DNA of 64,000 nucleotides, from assembly GCA_029239875.1 (NCBI GenBank), contig JARBUD010000007.1, positions 186,001 through 250,000 on the forward strand, in the 5' to 3' direction. The notes below the pieces were generated by a model, which was not told the DNA's origin, ran no database searches, and saw nothing but the letters and a program-made list of their open reading frames with translations. Source of the stretch: Xanthobacteraceae bacterium (GTDB lineage Bacteria; Pseudomonadota; Alphaproteobacteria; Rhizobiales; Xanthobacteraceae). This document shows, piece by piece, positions 36,663-45,970 of the stretch; the stretch's first letter is position 1; every line of letters starts with the position of its first letter. A program made the position numbers and the translations under genes.

Positions 36663-36736
36663 TCTTACGCGCGTCGCGCTCTGTCGGGCGGATCACTAGC
36701 ATCGAAAGCCGCGCACGCGACAGAGCGCGCGTAAGA
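36663..36736. repeat. Interrupted inverted repeat beside the imu cassette
   Basis: Left arm 36663-36686 and right arm 36718-36736 pair over 19 bases (TCTTACGCGCG ... CTCTGTCG against CGACAGAGCGCGCGTAAGA), with five extra bases (TCGCG) in the left arm and a 31-bp spacer. It is not part of repeat types A, B or C. Function unknown; it may be a remnant mobile element end or a terminator-like hairpin without T-tract. Confidence 0.6.
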
Positions 36737-36755
36737 ACCTACCCGGTCAAAGTGT

Positions 36756-36771
36756 CCTCATCCTGAGGTGC
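36756..36771. repeat. Half copy of palindromic repeat type B
   Basis: The 16-bp unit CCTCATCCTGAGGTGC seen at both ends of the element at 47465-47568 and within 21737-21853 occurs here alone, 32 bases from the dnaE2 stop. It may mark a decayed element. Confidence 0.6.
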
Positions 36772-36802
36772 AGCGGCTGGAAGAGAACTTCCGGTCCGAC
36801 CT

Positions 36803-39800
36803 TCAATGGAAGTCGCGCGACTTGGGCATGATGCGTACCTGGCGCGGATGGCCGTGGCCGGAGCGGCGGCCGGCCAGCATATGGCTGGAACGCGGGCGCT
36901 CATCCTGGCCCGGATCGGTTTGCGGGCGCGGCAGGCGCGCGGGGGCGTCGAATAGGCGGGACAGTTCGGAGGAGCGGTCGAACACCCGCTCGCCCATCAC
37001 ATGGACGACGCCCTCCTTGCTCTTCTGCACCCGCCCTTCCACCACGACGAGGCGCGAGCCCATGACCTCTGCGCGGAATCGCTCGAACAGCCGCGCCCAG
37101 ATCAGCACGTTGACGATGCCGGTCTCGTCCTCCAGCGTCATGAAGACGGTGTTGCCCTTGCCCGGCCGCTGGCGCACCAGCACCACCCCAGCCGCGCGCA
37201 CATAGGCGCCGTCGCGCAGCGCCGAGACCTGCGCGCTCGACGCCACGCCCTCGGCGGCGAAGACCTCGCGCAACATCGCCATGGGATGGCCTTTCAGCGA
37301 CAGCCGCGTCGTCTGGTAGTCGACCGCGATCTGCTCGGGCAGCGGCATGAGCGGGAGATGCGCGTCGGCGTCCGTGCCGAGTTCGCGCGTCTGCGCGGCG
37401 GCGAAGAGCGGCAGCGGCGCGTCGTTCGGCAGGCGGCGCACGATCCATGCCGCCTCGCGCCGGTTTAGCCCGAGCGAGCCGAAGGCGTCGGCATCCGCCA
37501 GCTTGCGCAGCACTCCGACGGGCAGGCCGGCCCGGCGGAACAGCATCTCGATGTCCCTGACGAAGCCGCCCGCCCGCGCCTCGACGAGGCGTTCCGACCA
37601 ATCCTCGCTGAAGCCGTCGATCTGCCGCAAGCCCAGCCGCAGGGCGAGCGGCTCGCCGGGAGCGTCGCGCTCCAGCGTGTTGTCGTAGGAACTGTAATTG
37701 ACGTCGGGCGGGCGAATCTCGACGCCGTGCTCGGCCGCGTCGCGCACGATCTGCGCCGGGGCGTAGAAGCCCATGGGCTGGGAGTTCAGCAGCGCCGCGG
37801 CGAAGGCCGCCGGATGGCGGCATTTGATATAGGCGGAGATATAGACCAGCTTGGCGAAGGAGGCAGCGTGGCTCTCCGGAAAGCCATATTCGCCGAAGCC
37901 CTTGATCTGCTCGAAGCAGCGCTCGGCGAAGGCGCGCTCATAGCCGCGCGCCACCATCCGCCCGATCAGCATATGCTGGAACTTGCCGATAGTGCCGAGA
38001 TTGCGGAAGGTCGCCATGGCGCGGCGCAGCTGGTTCGCCTCCTCCGACGTGAACTCGGCGGCGACCATGGCGAGCTTCATCGCCTGTTCCTGGAACAGCG
38101 GCACCCCTTTGGTCCGCTCCAGCACGGTATAGAGCTCATCCTGCGGATAATCCGGCCCCGGTGAGGGATAGGTCACCTTTTCGCTGCCCTCGCGCCGGCG
38201 CAGATAGGGATGCACCATGTTGCCCTGGATCGGACCGGGGCGGACGATGGCGACCTGGATGACGAGGTCGTAGAGCTTCCGCGGCTTCAGGCGCGGCAGC
38301 ATGTTGATCTGCGCCCGACTCTCCACCTGGAACACCCCGATGGAATCGCCGCGGCAGAGCATGTCGTAGACGTCCGGCTGCTCCCGCGGGACCTCGGCGA
38401 GGCCCCATTCGGTGCCCTGATCCACATTGATCAGGTCGAGCGCCTTGCGGATGCAGGTGAGCATGCCGAGCGCCAGCACGTCGACCTTGAGCAGGCCGAG
38501 CGTGTCGATGTCGTCCTTGTCCCATTCGATGAAGGTGCGGTCCTTCATCGCCGCATTGCCGATCGGCACCGTCTCGTCGAGCCGGTTCTGGGTCAGCACG
38601 AAGCCGCCGACATGCTGGGAGAGATGGCGCGGGAAGCCGAGCAGGCGCACCGCGAGGCCGATGGCGCGGGCCACCATAGGATTGGAAGGATCGAGCCCGG
38701 CCTCGCGCGCCTGGCTGTCCTTGATGTCATCGCCCCAGCTGCCCCACACCGTGCCGGCTAGGCGGGCGGTGACGTCCTCGGTGAGGCCGAGCGCCTTGCC
38801 GACATCGCGTATGGCGCTGCGCGGGCGATAGGAGATGACGGTGGCGACGATGCCGGCGCGGTGCCGGCCATAGCGGTTGTAAACGTACTGGATCACCTCC
38901 TCGCGCCGCTCATGCTCGAAATCGACGTCGATGTCGGGCGGCTCGCCGCGATCCCTGGAGAGGAAGCGGCTGAACAGCAGCACGTTCTCCGAAGGGTCGA
39001 CCGCGGTGATGCCGAGCACGTAGCAGACGGACGAATTGGCCGCCGAGCCGCGCCCCTGGCAGAGGATGCGGTTGCGCTCGGCGAAATCGATGATGTCGCG
39101 GATGGTGAGAAAATAGGAGGCGTAGCCGAGCTCGCCGATGAGCTTGAGCTCTTCCTTTAGCTGGCTCACTATCTTGTCCGGCACGCCGTCGGGATAACGG
39201 ATGGCGGCGCGCTGCCAGGTCAGCTCCTCAAGCTTGGCCTGCGGCGTGTAGCCGGGCGGCACCGGCTCCTCGGGGTATTCGTATTTCAGCTGACCAAGCG
39301 AAAAATCGATGCGGGCGAGAAAGCTACGCGTCTCTTCCACCACCTCGGGCGCGTCGCGGAACAGCCGCGCCATCTCGGCCGCTGGCTTGAGGTGCCGCTC
39401 GGCATTGGCATCCAGGAGGCGCCCGGCGGCCTCGATGGTCACGCCCTCACGGATACAGGTCAGCACATCCTGCAGGTCGCGCTCGGCGGGGTGGTGGTAG
39501 AGCACGTCATTGGTGGCGAGCAGCGGCACGCGGTTTTTTGCGGCGAGCGCCTTCAGCGCGGCAAGGCGGCGGCGGTCGTCGCCCTTGCGCGCCATGCTCG
39601 CGCCGAGCCAGAGTGAGCCGGGCGCGGCCTCGCCAAGCTGCGCCAGCACGCCAGCGAGGCCAACCAGCTTTTTCGCCGGCATGGAGCGCATTGGCATGAG
39701 GATGAGCGAGAGGCCGCGCGCATCGGCAAGCAGGTCGTCGAGCTTGAGGACGCATTCGCCCTTGGCGCCGCGCAGATTGCCGACGGTGAGCAGCCGACAG

Positions 39801-40222
39801 AGCCGGCCCCAGCCATCGCGGTCCTGCGCATGGGCGACGATGTCCGGCGTCCCGTCGGCGAAGACGAGCCGGGCGCCGACGACGAGGGTGAAGGGCGGCA
39901 GCGCCTCGCCCTGCCCGGCATCGGCCGCCGCCTCCGCCCATAGGCGCAGGAGGCGCGTGGCCTCGTCCTCCTCATCCTCCTTCGACTTTATCCCCTCTTT
40001 CCGCGCCTTCCAGAAGCCGGCAAAACGTTCGCCGATGTCCTTTAGCGCCGCATAGGCCCGCACCACCCCGGCCACGGTATTGCGGTCGGCGATGCCGATG
40101 CCGGCATGGCCGAGAAGCAGCGATTGCAGCACCAGCCACTCCGCCTTCGACGCCCCGCGCAGGAAGGAAAAGTTGGAGGCGGCAACCATCTCCGCGAAGA
40201 AGGGTTCGGCGACGGCCGTCAC
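36803..40222 (-). CDS. dnaE2: Error-prone DNA polymerase DnaE2
   Basis: Alternative C-family polymerase alpha subunit for SOS mutagenesis, 1139 residues. An N-terminal PHP domain (FSFLRGASKAEWLVLQSLLLGHAGIGIADRNTVAGVVRAY) precedes the palm with catalytic acids in EPPDIDVDFEHERREEV, then fingers, an HhH region and an OB fold near the C-terminus (LVRQRPGKGNTVFMTLEDETGIVNVLIW). The start is GTG 40222, overlapping the imuB stop by four bases (GTGA). DnaE2 lacks the beta-clamp motif of DnaE1 and works with ImuB. Last gene of the cassette. Confidence 0.96.
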   Translation of the reverse strand: MTAVAEPFFAEMVAASNFSFLRGASKAEWLVLQSLLLGHAGIGIADRNTVAGVVRAYAALKDIGERFAGFWKARKEGIKSKEDEEDEATRLLRLWAEAAADAGQGEALPPFTLVVGARLVFADGTPDIVAHAQDRDGWGRLCRLLTVGNLRGAKGECVLKLDDLLADARGLSLILMPMRSMPAKKLVGLAGVLAQLGEAAPGSLWLGASMARKGDDRRRLAALKALAAKNRVPLLATNDVLYHHPAERDLQDVLTCIREGVTIEAAGRLLDANAERHLKPAAEMARLFRDAPEVVEETRSFLARIDFSLGQLKYEYPEEPVPPGYTPQAKLEELTWQRAAIRYPDGVPDKIVSQLKEELKLIGELGYASYFLTIRDIIDFAERNRILCQGRGSAANSSVCYVLGITAVDPSENVLLFSRFLSRDRGEPPDIDVDFEHERREEVIQYVYNRYGRHRAGIVATVISYRPRSAIRDVGKALGLTEDVTARLAGTVWGSWGDDIKDSQAREAGLDPSNPMVARAIGLAVRLLGFPRHLSQHVGGFVLTQNRLDETVPIGNAAMKDRTFIEWDKDDIDTLGLLKVDVLALGMLTCIRKALDLINVDQGTEWGLAEVPREQPDVYDMLCRGDSIGVFQVESRAQINMLPRLKPRKLYDLVIQVAIVRPGPIQGNMVHPYLRRREGSEKVTYPSPGPDYPQDELYTVLERTKGVPLFQEQAMKLAMVAAEFTSEEANQLRRAMATFRNLGTIGKFQHMLIGRMVARGYERAFAERCFEQIKGFGEYGFPESHAASFAKLVYISAYIKCRHPAAFAAALLNSQPMGFYAPAQIVRDAAEHGVEIRPPDVNYSSYDNTLERDAPGEPLALRLGLRQIDGFSEDWSERLVEARAGGFVRDIEMLFRRAGLPVGVLRKLADADAFGSLGLNRREAAWIVRRLPNDAPLPLFAAAQTRELGTDADAHLPLMPLPEQIAVDYQTTRLSLKGHPMAMLREVFAAEGVASSAQVSALRDGAYVRAAGVVLVRQRPGKGNTVFMTLEDETGIVNVLIWARLFERFRAEVMGSRLVVVEGRVQKSKEGVVHVMGERVFDRSSELSRLFDAPARLPRPQTDPGQDERPRSSHMLAGRRSGHGHPRQVRIMPKSRDFH

Positions 40223-41826
40223 GGGAACAGCCCGTGCACGAACCAGCGCGGCTGGTCCGTCTCGCGGCCATAGAGGCCGGCGCGGAACAGCCAGAAGCGA
40301 CGGCCCTCGCGGTTCTCGACGCGGAAATAGTCGCGCGTCGGCACGGCGGGGGCGCCCTCCTTCTGCCGCCACCATTCCGGGGCGATGCGCTCCGGCCCCT
40401 CGGCGCGGGCGACCTCGTGCACCACCCGTCGCCAGCGGAAGCGCAAGGGCGGGCCGTCCGGCACCTCGGCTATGGCCTCGACCGGCTGGGGCGGCTCGAA
40501 CAGGGTCAGTGGCCGCGGCAGGCCGTCGGGCGGTGCGACGGACGAGGTGGGCACATCGGCGGCGGGGACCAGAGCGCTGGCCCGATCGGGATCATGGGTG
40601 TCGCGCAGCATGAAGCGCAGCACCCGCTCGCGCCCCAGCCGCACGGCCAGCCGATCGACCAGCGCCGCGACCTCCTCTTCTTCGACCGCGCGACCGTCGA
40701 GGCTGACCTGCGCCGGGGTAAGCACCTCGGCGCGCAGCACGGCGAGGCGCACGAGATCGAAGCCGAAGCCGGGATCGATGGGATCGGCCAGCGCCTCGAT
40801 CTTCTCACGCCAGAGCCGGGCGAGCGCGCGCGCATCGCGCGAGGGCCGCGCGGTCTCGACCTTCAGGCGGCGCACCGCCCCATCGGCGCGGAAGAAGGAA
40901 GCCTCGAAGGATCGCCCGCCCTCGCCGCGTGCCTCCAGCATCAGAGCAAGGTCGTCGACCAGCAGCGCCAGCGTGCCCTCTATGTCCTCGGCGCGGGCGA
41001 TGGGCTCGGGGAAGCGCCGCTCGGCGATTGCCTCCGGCAGCGGCCGGCGCGGCACGATGCGCACGTCCTCGCGTCCCAGCGTGCGGCGCAGCCGGGCGAG
41101 CAGATCCTCGCCGAAACGGGCGGCAAACGGCGTGCCGGGCCGCGCGGCGAGGTCGCCGATGGTCTTGAGGCCCGCACGCGAGAGGCCGGTGACAACCTCA
41201 TCCCCCACCCCGAGCAGGGCGACAGGCAGCCCCGCCACCGCCTGCGCCTCGCCGCCCGGCGAAACGACGCCACCCTGCCCGGCCCGCGCCAAGGCCCGCG
41301 CGGCGTCGGGCGTGCCGGCGATGACGGCGCAGGCGCCGAGGCCGTGGCGCTCCAGATGGGCGAGCAGGCGCGCGCGCATCGCCGCCTCGCCGCCGAAGAG
41401 GTGGGCGCAGCCGGTGATGTCGAGGACCAGCCCGTCCGGCGCGTCGAGCGCGACCAGCGGCGTCCAGCGGTCGCAATCATCCGCCACCTCCTCCAGGAAG
41501 GCGGCGTCGGCATGCACGTCATGCTCCACCACCGCGAGGTCGGGGATGCGCGCGCGGGCATCCGCCAGCGTCAGGCCGCGCGCGAGGCCGCGCTGGCGCG
41601 CCGCGCGGTCGACGGCGGCGAGGCGCAGGGCGTTCTCCGCCTTCTCGACGAAGACCAGCGGCGCGCGCGCGAGCGGGTCGTCAGCCGGCGCGGCGGAAAG
41701 CGGCGACCTCGCCCCGCCTCTCGTCCCGCCTCTCCTGCGCCGGATCCGCTCCAGCCGGTCGGCCGGCAGGAACGGGAACCACAGCGCGAGATAGCGGGGG
41801 GAGGTCGCGGAAGGAACATGTCTCAT
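40219..41826 (-). CDS. imuB: SOS mutagenesis Y-family-like protein ImuB
   Basis: 535 residues. An N-terminal Y-family polymerase-like fold (RYLALWFPFLPADRLERIRRRRG, DARARIPDLAVVEHD, LDITGCAHLFGGEAAM) lacks a clear catalytic acid triad, as in inactive ImuB proteins. A C-terminal region binds clamp, RecA and DnaE2 in characterised homologues. It overlaps imuA by 146 bp and dnaE2 by 4 bp. Start ATG 41826 (MRHVPSATSPRYLALW). It acts as the hub of the mutasome. Confidence 0.93.
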   Translation of the reverse strand: MRHVPSATSPRYLALWFPFLPADRLERIRRRRGGTRGGARSPLSAAPADDPLARAPLVFVEKAENALRLAAVDRAARQRGLARGLTLADARARIPDLAVVEHDVHADAAFLEEVADDCDRWTPLVALDAPDGLVLDITGCAHLFGGEAAMRARLLAHLERHGLGACAVIAGTPDAARALARAGQGGVVSPGGEAQAVAGLPVALLGVGDEVVTGLSRAGLKTIGDLAARPGTPFAARFGEDLLARLRRTLGREDVRIVPRRPLPEAIAERRFPEPIARAEDIEGTLALLVDDLALMLEARGEGGRSFEASFFRADGAVRRLKVETARPSRDARALARLWREKIEALADPIDPGFGFDLVRLAVLRAEVLTPAQVSLDGRAVEEEEVAALVDRLAVRLGRERVLRFMLRDTHDPDRASALVPAADVPTSSVAPPDGLPRPLTLFEPPQPVEAIAEVPDGPPLRFRWRRVVHEVARAEGPERIAPEWWRQKEGAPAVPTRDYFRVENREGRRFWLFRAGLYGRETDQPRWFVHGLFP

Positions 41827-42535
41827 GGTCCCACTCCAGATTCCATGTGCCGCCCTCGACCGGGCGGGCGCCCTCCCCGCCGCGATGGCGCAGCAGGGTG
41901 GCGACGAAGGCGGGATTGCCGGGTGCATCGGCGCCCCAGTCGCCATCCAGCGGCGTGGAGACGGCCGGCGCCACGCGCCAGCGCGTCGCCACCGCCGTCG
42001 GATTGGGACGGGCGGCGGCGCGAAGCAGGAAGCTCGTCACGCCGGAAGAAGCGGCGCGCAGCGACAGGCGCCGGGTGGCGGTGAGATCCAGCGCCTTGGG
42101 CTCACCCCAGGGCTCGATGACGAGCGCCCCGAGGCCGGAGCAGCGCACCGCGTCGCCTGCCGTGCGCAGCACCTCGACTGTGTCCGGCGCCCGCACCAGG
42201 ATGAGCCGAGCCGGGTCGAGGCCAAGGGCGGCAAGGCCCAGTGCTTCGGGCCGGCCGAGCTCGGCTTCGGCGAGGTCCTGCCGTATCCAGAGGATTGGCC
42301 GGGCCTGCGAACCAGCTGCGCGCAAGGCCAGCGCCAGGGTGAAGCCGGAGGCGGCCGACAGGTCGGCGCTATGGCTCGCCTGCACCTCGTGCAGCGCGCC
42401 ACGGGCGAGCGCGACCTGCGCCTGGTCCGGCGCGGCGGCACCGAGGAAGAAGGAGGAGGCCGCGCCGGGCAGGCGCTCCGCCTCCAGCCCGGCGAGCATC
42501 TGCCTCAGCGCGCTGATATCGCGGACACTGTCCAT
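41681..42535 (-). CDS. imuA: SOS mutagenesis protein ImuA
   Basis: 284 residues, with RecA-like core features: FFLGAAAPDQAQVALARGALHEV, a hydrophobic strand ILWIRQDLAEAELGRPEALGLAALGLDPARLILVRAPDTVEVL and GALVIEPWG. The C-terminal basic tail overlaps the start of imuB. ImuA inhibits RecA or helps the ImuB/DnaE2 mutasome. Start ATG 42535, 20 bp from a LexA box; upstream TTG or GTG codons are possible. First gene of the cassette. Confidence 0.88.
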   Translation of the reverse strand: MDSVRDISALRQMLAGLEAERLPGAASSFFLGAAAPDQAQVALARGALHEVQASHSADLSAASGFTLALALRAAGSQARPILWIRQDLAEAELGRPEALGLAALGLDPARLILVRAPDTVEVLRTAGDAVRCSGLGALVIEPWGEPKALDLTATRRLSLRAASSGVTSFLLRAAARPNPTAVATRWRVAPAVSTPLDGDWGADAPGNPAFVATLLRHRGGEGARPVEGGTWNLEWDHETCSFRDLPPLSRAVVPVPAGRPAGADPAQERRDERRGEVAAFRRAG

Positions 42536-42554
42536 GATCGGCACACTCAAGACT

Positions 42555-42569
42555 GTTCATGTTTTGTTC
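42555..42569 (-). promoter_or_regulatory. LexA box of the imuA-imuB-dnaE2 operon
   Basis: GTTC-ATGTTTT-GTTC, the exact alphaproteobacterial LexA consensus GTTC-N7-GTTC. A further overlapping palindrome GTTCTATAGAAC (42566-42577) shares its second half. It lies 20 bp upstream of the imuA ATG, within an AT-rich patch suited to a promoter. Confidence 0.85.
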
Positions 42570-42627
42570 TATAGAACGACTCTTTCCAGCCCGAGAGTCA
42601 AGTTCGTCACATCACGATGGGGAGGCC

Positions 42628-43065
42628 TCAGACCTCGCCGGCGCGGAATGTCCACAGGGCGTTGCCGGTGTAGTGCCAGAGCACGAGCAGGCCGGTGACG
42701 AGGATCTGCGCCGGCAGATAGGGCGCGCCGAGCGGGCCGGTGAGCAGCGTCATCAGCGCCGCGTTGATGACGAGACCGATGCCGGCGATGAGGAAGAACT
42801 TGGTCATCGCCTCGTGGTGCGGCTTATGCGAGCGGAAAACGATGCGGCGGCTGAGCTGGTAGTTGGTCAGGCCGCCGACGAGGAAGCCGGCGGTCGAGCC
42901 CACCACCGGCCCAGCGAGCCCGCTTTGCACGAGGGAGATCAGCACGGCGTAATGGGCGAGCGTGCCGATGCCGCCGAGCGCGGCAAACAGCAGGAGATGG
43001 CGCAGGCGAGCAACCAGCGCCGACCAGCGGCCTTCTGCTCCGCCTCCCCGCACCAAGCTCATCAT
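42628..43065 (-). CDS. GtrA-family membrane protein (flippase-like)
   Basis: 145 residues with four membrane helices: LLLFAALGGIGTLAHYAVLISL, GSTAGFLVGGLTNYQLSRRIVF, FFLIAGIGLVINAALMTLL and AQILVTGLLVLWHYTGNALWTF. GtrA-like proteins help flip polyprenyl-phosphate-linked sugars across the inner membrane. ATG 43065 has GAGGG upstream. It follows the GT39 gene with 11 bp between and completes a GtrB-GT39-GtrA operon. Confidence 0.9.
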   Translation of the reverse strand: MMSLVRGGGAEGRWSALVARLRHLLLFAALGGIGTLAHYAVLISLVQSGLAGPVVGSTAGFLVGGLTNYQLSRRIVFRSHKPHHEAMTKFFLIAGIGLVINAALMTLLTGPLGAPYLPAQILVTGLLVLWHYTGNALWTFRAGEV

Positions 43066-43076
43066 GCTTAAATCCC

Positions 43077-44834
43077 TCACGGTTTCGCCTTGGCGACCTG
43101 CGGGCCGTCGTCCTTCAGCGATACCGCCGGCGCGTTGAGGTCGAAGCCGGGAGTGCCCTTGCCGGACGGCAGCGGCGCGGCGACCGGGGGATGGTGCAGG
43201 CGCATGTCCACCGCCATGGCGATCGGAATGCCCATCCGGCTCACCGTCGCATAGGTCAGGCCCGCCGCGTCGTCGCAGCCGACATTGCGGGCGGCGAAGA
43301 AGAAGTCCGCCTGGTCCCAATCGTCGACCATGTCGAAATTCGGTCCCAGATAGGTCGAGACCTGTACGTCCTCGGCGCAGACTGCGACCTTGTAATGGCG
43401 CCCGGGCGGCTGACCCTCCTGCTCCACACCGTGGCGCAGCGCCAGAGCTGCCTCGCGCAGGCCGGTCGACCAGTAGTCGCCCTCGAAACGGCCCCAGGCG
43501 CCTTCGGTGCCGCCGACGAGCTGGTTATAGGCGACGTATTCGTAGGGGTGCATGCGCAGGAAGGTGGTGGCGTTAAAGGTGACAATCGCCAGCGCAGCGG
43601 TGGCGAAGCCGAGGCCGAGCACGCGCGAGCGCCGCCACAGGTGGCGCCACGCCGCCTGCAGGCCGAGCGCGGCCAGCACCGTCACCGGCGGCAGCACGAA
43701 GAGGAAATGGCGGATGCCGTTATAGAGCGGCGGATCGTCGGTGAGCGTGAAGACGACCGGCACGAGGACCGCCAGCAGCAGCGGCAGATAGCCGATCAGC
43801 CGCCGCGGATGAAGCTGCGTCGCCTGCGCGGCGCGATGGGCGAGCGCGATCCGTACCCCCGAGATGACGGCCATCGCCAGCGCCGCGACGAGGCCCAGCA
43901 GCGTGATCTCCGGCAGCTTGATCAGCAGATATTCCGACATATAGGTCGGTGGGACCTGCCCGATCGGCAGCAGCTTGCCGTTGAACAGCGTGCTGAGGTC
44001 GAAGGTGAAATTGTTGAACGCCCCCATCGCCACGAACAGGTTGGTCGGCGGCAGCATCGACCAGGGCCACGCGAGCGCAGTGATGGCGAAGGAGACCGCC
44101 GCGGCGGCGACGAGGCGCGGCAGCACCCGCAGCGGCAGGCGGATGTCGCGGAACACCAGCGTCGCGGCGGCGATGGTCAGCACGAGGTAAAACACCGCAA
44201 ACACGCCGCCGACGCGCAGGCCGAGGGCGCAACCGATGGAGACGCCGAGCCCGAGCGCGGTGCGCCAGCTCGGCGCCGCCGGCAGCTGCACCACCCAGGC
44301 GGTGATGAAATAGAGACTCCACGCCATGGCGGCGGCAAAGGGCACGTCCTTGGTGTGAGTGAACATCGCCCCGCCATACATGCCGGTGAAGGCCAGCATG
44401 AGTACGGCGAGGATGCCCGCCTTCTCGCCGCCGAGCAGCTTAGCGAGGCGCCACACCCCGATGAGGCCAACGAGGCCGAAGCCGGCGGAGAGTAGATGCC
44501 GCCACTCGTAGAGCGGCAGCGGCACATAGGGCTCGAGCCCGGCCGCGATCAGGTCGAACAGTCCGCCATAGAGATAGAGGTTGATGTAGTGGAAGGCCCG
44601 GTTGTCGGTGAAGCCGCTGGCGTACCAGGCGAGCAGCAGCTGCCCATAGGTGTGCTGCACCGGCTCGTCATTGCTGATGCCGTAATCGCGGAAGCTCAGC
44701 ACGATCCAGGCGGCGATGACGGCGAACAGGCCGATGCTGGCGACGCGCCAGAGCACCGCGGAGCGCCAGGCGCGCCCCATGAGGAGGGCGGGCCATTCGG
44801 CCGCCGCGGGAGAAGCGGATATGCGGGAGCTCAC
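43077..44834 (-). CDS. GT39-type membrane glycosyltransferase
   Basis: 585 residues with about 10-12 membrane helices. The acidic pair after the first helix (SFRDYGISNDEPVQHTYGQLL) is the hallmark of dolichyl-phosphate-mannose and ArnT-like transferases. FTHTKDVPFAAAMAWSLYF follows, then a soluble periplasmic C-terminal part (ENVAL-less, but with HYKVAVCAEDVQ and MRLHHPP). It transfers a sugar from a polyprenyl phosphate to a periplasmic acceptor such as lipid A or a hopanoid. GTG 44834 overlaps the GtrB-like stop by four bases. The gene is between the donor synthase and GtrA. Confidence 0.85.
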   Translation of the reverse strand: MSSRISASPAAAEWPALLMGRAWRSAVLWRVASIGLFAVIAAWIVLSFRDYGISNDEPVQHTYGQLLLAWYASGFTDNRAFHYINLYLYGGLFDLIAAGLEPYVPLPLYEWRHLLSAGFGLVGLIGVWRLAKLLGGEKAGILAVLMLAFTGMYGGAMFTHTKDVPFAAAMAWSLYFITAWVVQLPAAPSWRTALGLGVSIGCALGLRVGGVFAVFYLVLTIAAATLVFRDIRLPLRVLPRLVAAAAVSFAITALAWPWSMLPPTNLFVAMGAFNNFTFDLSTLFNGKLLPIGQVPPTYMSEYLLIKLPEITLLGLVAALAMAVISGVRIALAHRAAQATQLHPRRLIGYLPLLLAVLVPVVFTLTDDPPLYNGIRHFLFVLPPVTVLAALGLQAAWRHLWRRSRVLGLGFATAALAIVTFNATTFLRMHPYEYVAYNQLVGGTEGAWGRFEGDYWSTGLREAALALRHGVEQEGQPPGRHYKVAVCAEDVQVSTYLGPNFDMVDDWDQADFFFAARNVGCDDAAGLTYATVSRMGIPIAMAVDMRLHHPPVAAPLPSGKGTPGFDLNAPAVSLKDDGPQVAKAKP

Positions 44835-45880
44835 GAGGCGAAACCGTCCGGCACGAGCGAGGGGACATGCCGGTCGCCGGCATGAGCGGAAAGAGATTGG
44901 GCGGAAGGAGGAAGAGCGGCAGGAGGCGCGAAGCCGACCTCGTCGGCGACGAGGTAGAGCGGGCGGTGCTTCACCTCGGTGAAGATGCGCCCGACATATT
45001 CGCCGATGACGCCGAGGCTGATGAGCTGCACACCGGAGACGAACAGCATGCTCACCATGATGGTCGGGAAGCCCGGCGTGCGCACGCCGAGCACCAGCAC
45101 CTCGCCGAGGATATAGAGCCCGTAGAGGCCGGACAGGCCGGCGAGCACGACGCCGGCCAGCGACCACACCCGCAGCGGCACCATGGAGAAGGAGGACAGC
45201 CCGTCTATGGCGTAGCGCAGCAGGCGCAGCGTCGAGAATGAGCTGACGCCGCCGGCGCGCTCGGCTACTTCGAACTCGATCTCCTCCTGGCGGAAGCCGA
45301 CCCAGCTGGTGATGCCCTTCATGAAGCGGTTGCGCTCCGGCAGGGCGTTGATGGCGTCGACCACGCGGCGGTCGAACAGGCGGAAGTCGCCCGCCCCTTC
45401 CGGGATGTCGACCTCGCAGAGCGCGCGAAAGAAATGATAGAAGCCGCGAGTGAACAGGCGCCGGCCGAGCGGATCGGTGGCGCGCGAGCGGCGCACCGCG
45501 ATGACCATCTGCGCGCCATCCTGCCAGCGCTCGATCATCTGCGGGATGACTTCGGGCGGATGCTGCAGATCGGAATCCATCAGCACCACGACGTCGCCCA
45601 CGGCGGCGCGCAAGCCCGCGGCCATCGCCGATTCCTTACCGAAGTTGCGGGCGAAGCGCAGCGCCTTGACGGCGGGGTCGCGGCGGCCCAACTCCACCAG
45701 CATATCGAAGCTGGCGTCGCGGCTGCCGTCGTCGACGAAGATGAACTCGCGCTGCGTGCCCGGATAGGCATTCAGCACGGCGCTCAGCCGAGCGTGCAGC
45801 GCCTCGAGGCAGCTCGCCTCGTTATAGACGGGGACGACGACCGATATCAGGCGGAGTGACCTTGGGTAAGAATTCGTCAT
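44831..45880 (-). CDS. GtrB/DPM1-like polyprenyl-phosphate glycosyltransferase
   Basis: 349 residues: a GT2 domain with SVVVPVYNEASCLEALHARL, FIFVDDGSRDASFDML, ARNFGKESAMAAGLRAA and the VVLMDSDLQHPPE metal site, then two C-terminal membrane helices (LRVWSLAGVVLAGLSGLYGLY and MVSMLFVSGVQLISLGVIGEYVGRIFTEVKHRP). It loads a sugar from a nucleotide donor onto undecaprenyl phosphate at the cytoplasmic face. First gene of the minus-strand operon, divergent from the YdjC-type deacetylase. FlmF2 and ArnC have the same plan. Confidence 0.93.
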   Translation of the reverse strand: MTNSYPRSLRLISVVVPVYNEASCLEALHARLSAVLNAYPGTQREFIFVDDGSRDASFDMLVELGRRDPAVKALRFARNFGKESAMAAGLRAAVGDVVVLMDSDLQHPPEVIPQMIERWQDGAQMVIAVRRSRATDPLGRRLFTRGFYHFFRALCEVDIPEGAGDFRLFDRRVVDAINALPERNRFMKGITSWVGFRQEEIEFEVAERAGGVSSFSTLRLLRYAIDGLSSFSMVPLRVWSLAGVVLAGLSGLYGLYILGEVLVLGVRTPGFPTIMVSMLFVSGVQLISLGVIGEYVGRIFTEVKHRPLYLVADEVGFAPPAALPPSAQSLSAHAGDRHVPSLVPDGFAS

Positions 45881-45905
45881 GACGTCACGCCAGATTTACT
45901 TCCGC

Positions 45906-45924
45906 ACCTGCCGGAGCGGCAGGT
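45906..45924. promoter_or_regulatory. Hairpin in the gtrB/ydjC divergent region
   Basis: A perfect 8-bp stem ACCTGCCG-GAG-CGGCAGGT lies 26 bases upstream of the GtrB-like start. With no T-tract it is not a terminator; it may be an operator or a 5' leader hairpin. Confidence 0.45.
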
Positions 45925-45970
45925 ACCCTTGCAATCATTTAGGACGACTTCTGCTGCTCAGGAGCGCATT

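Noticed and set aside
40234-42084. 616-residue open frame antisense to imuB/imuA
   Set aside because: Same cause; the imu genes are clearly real.
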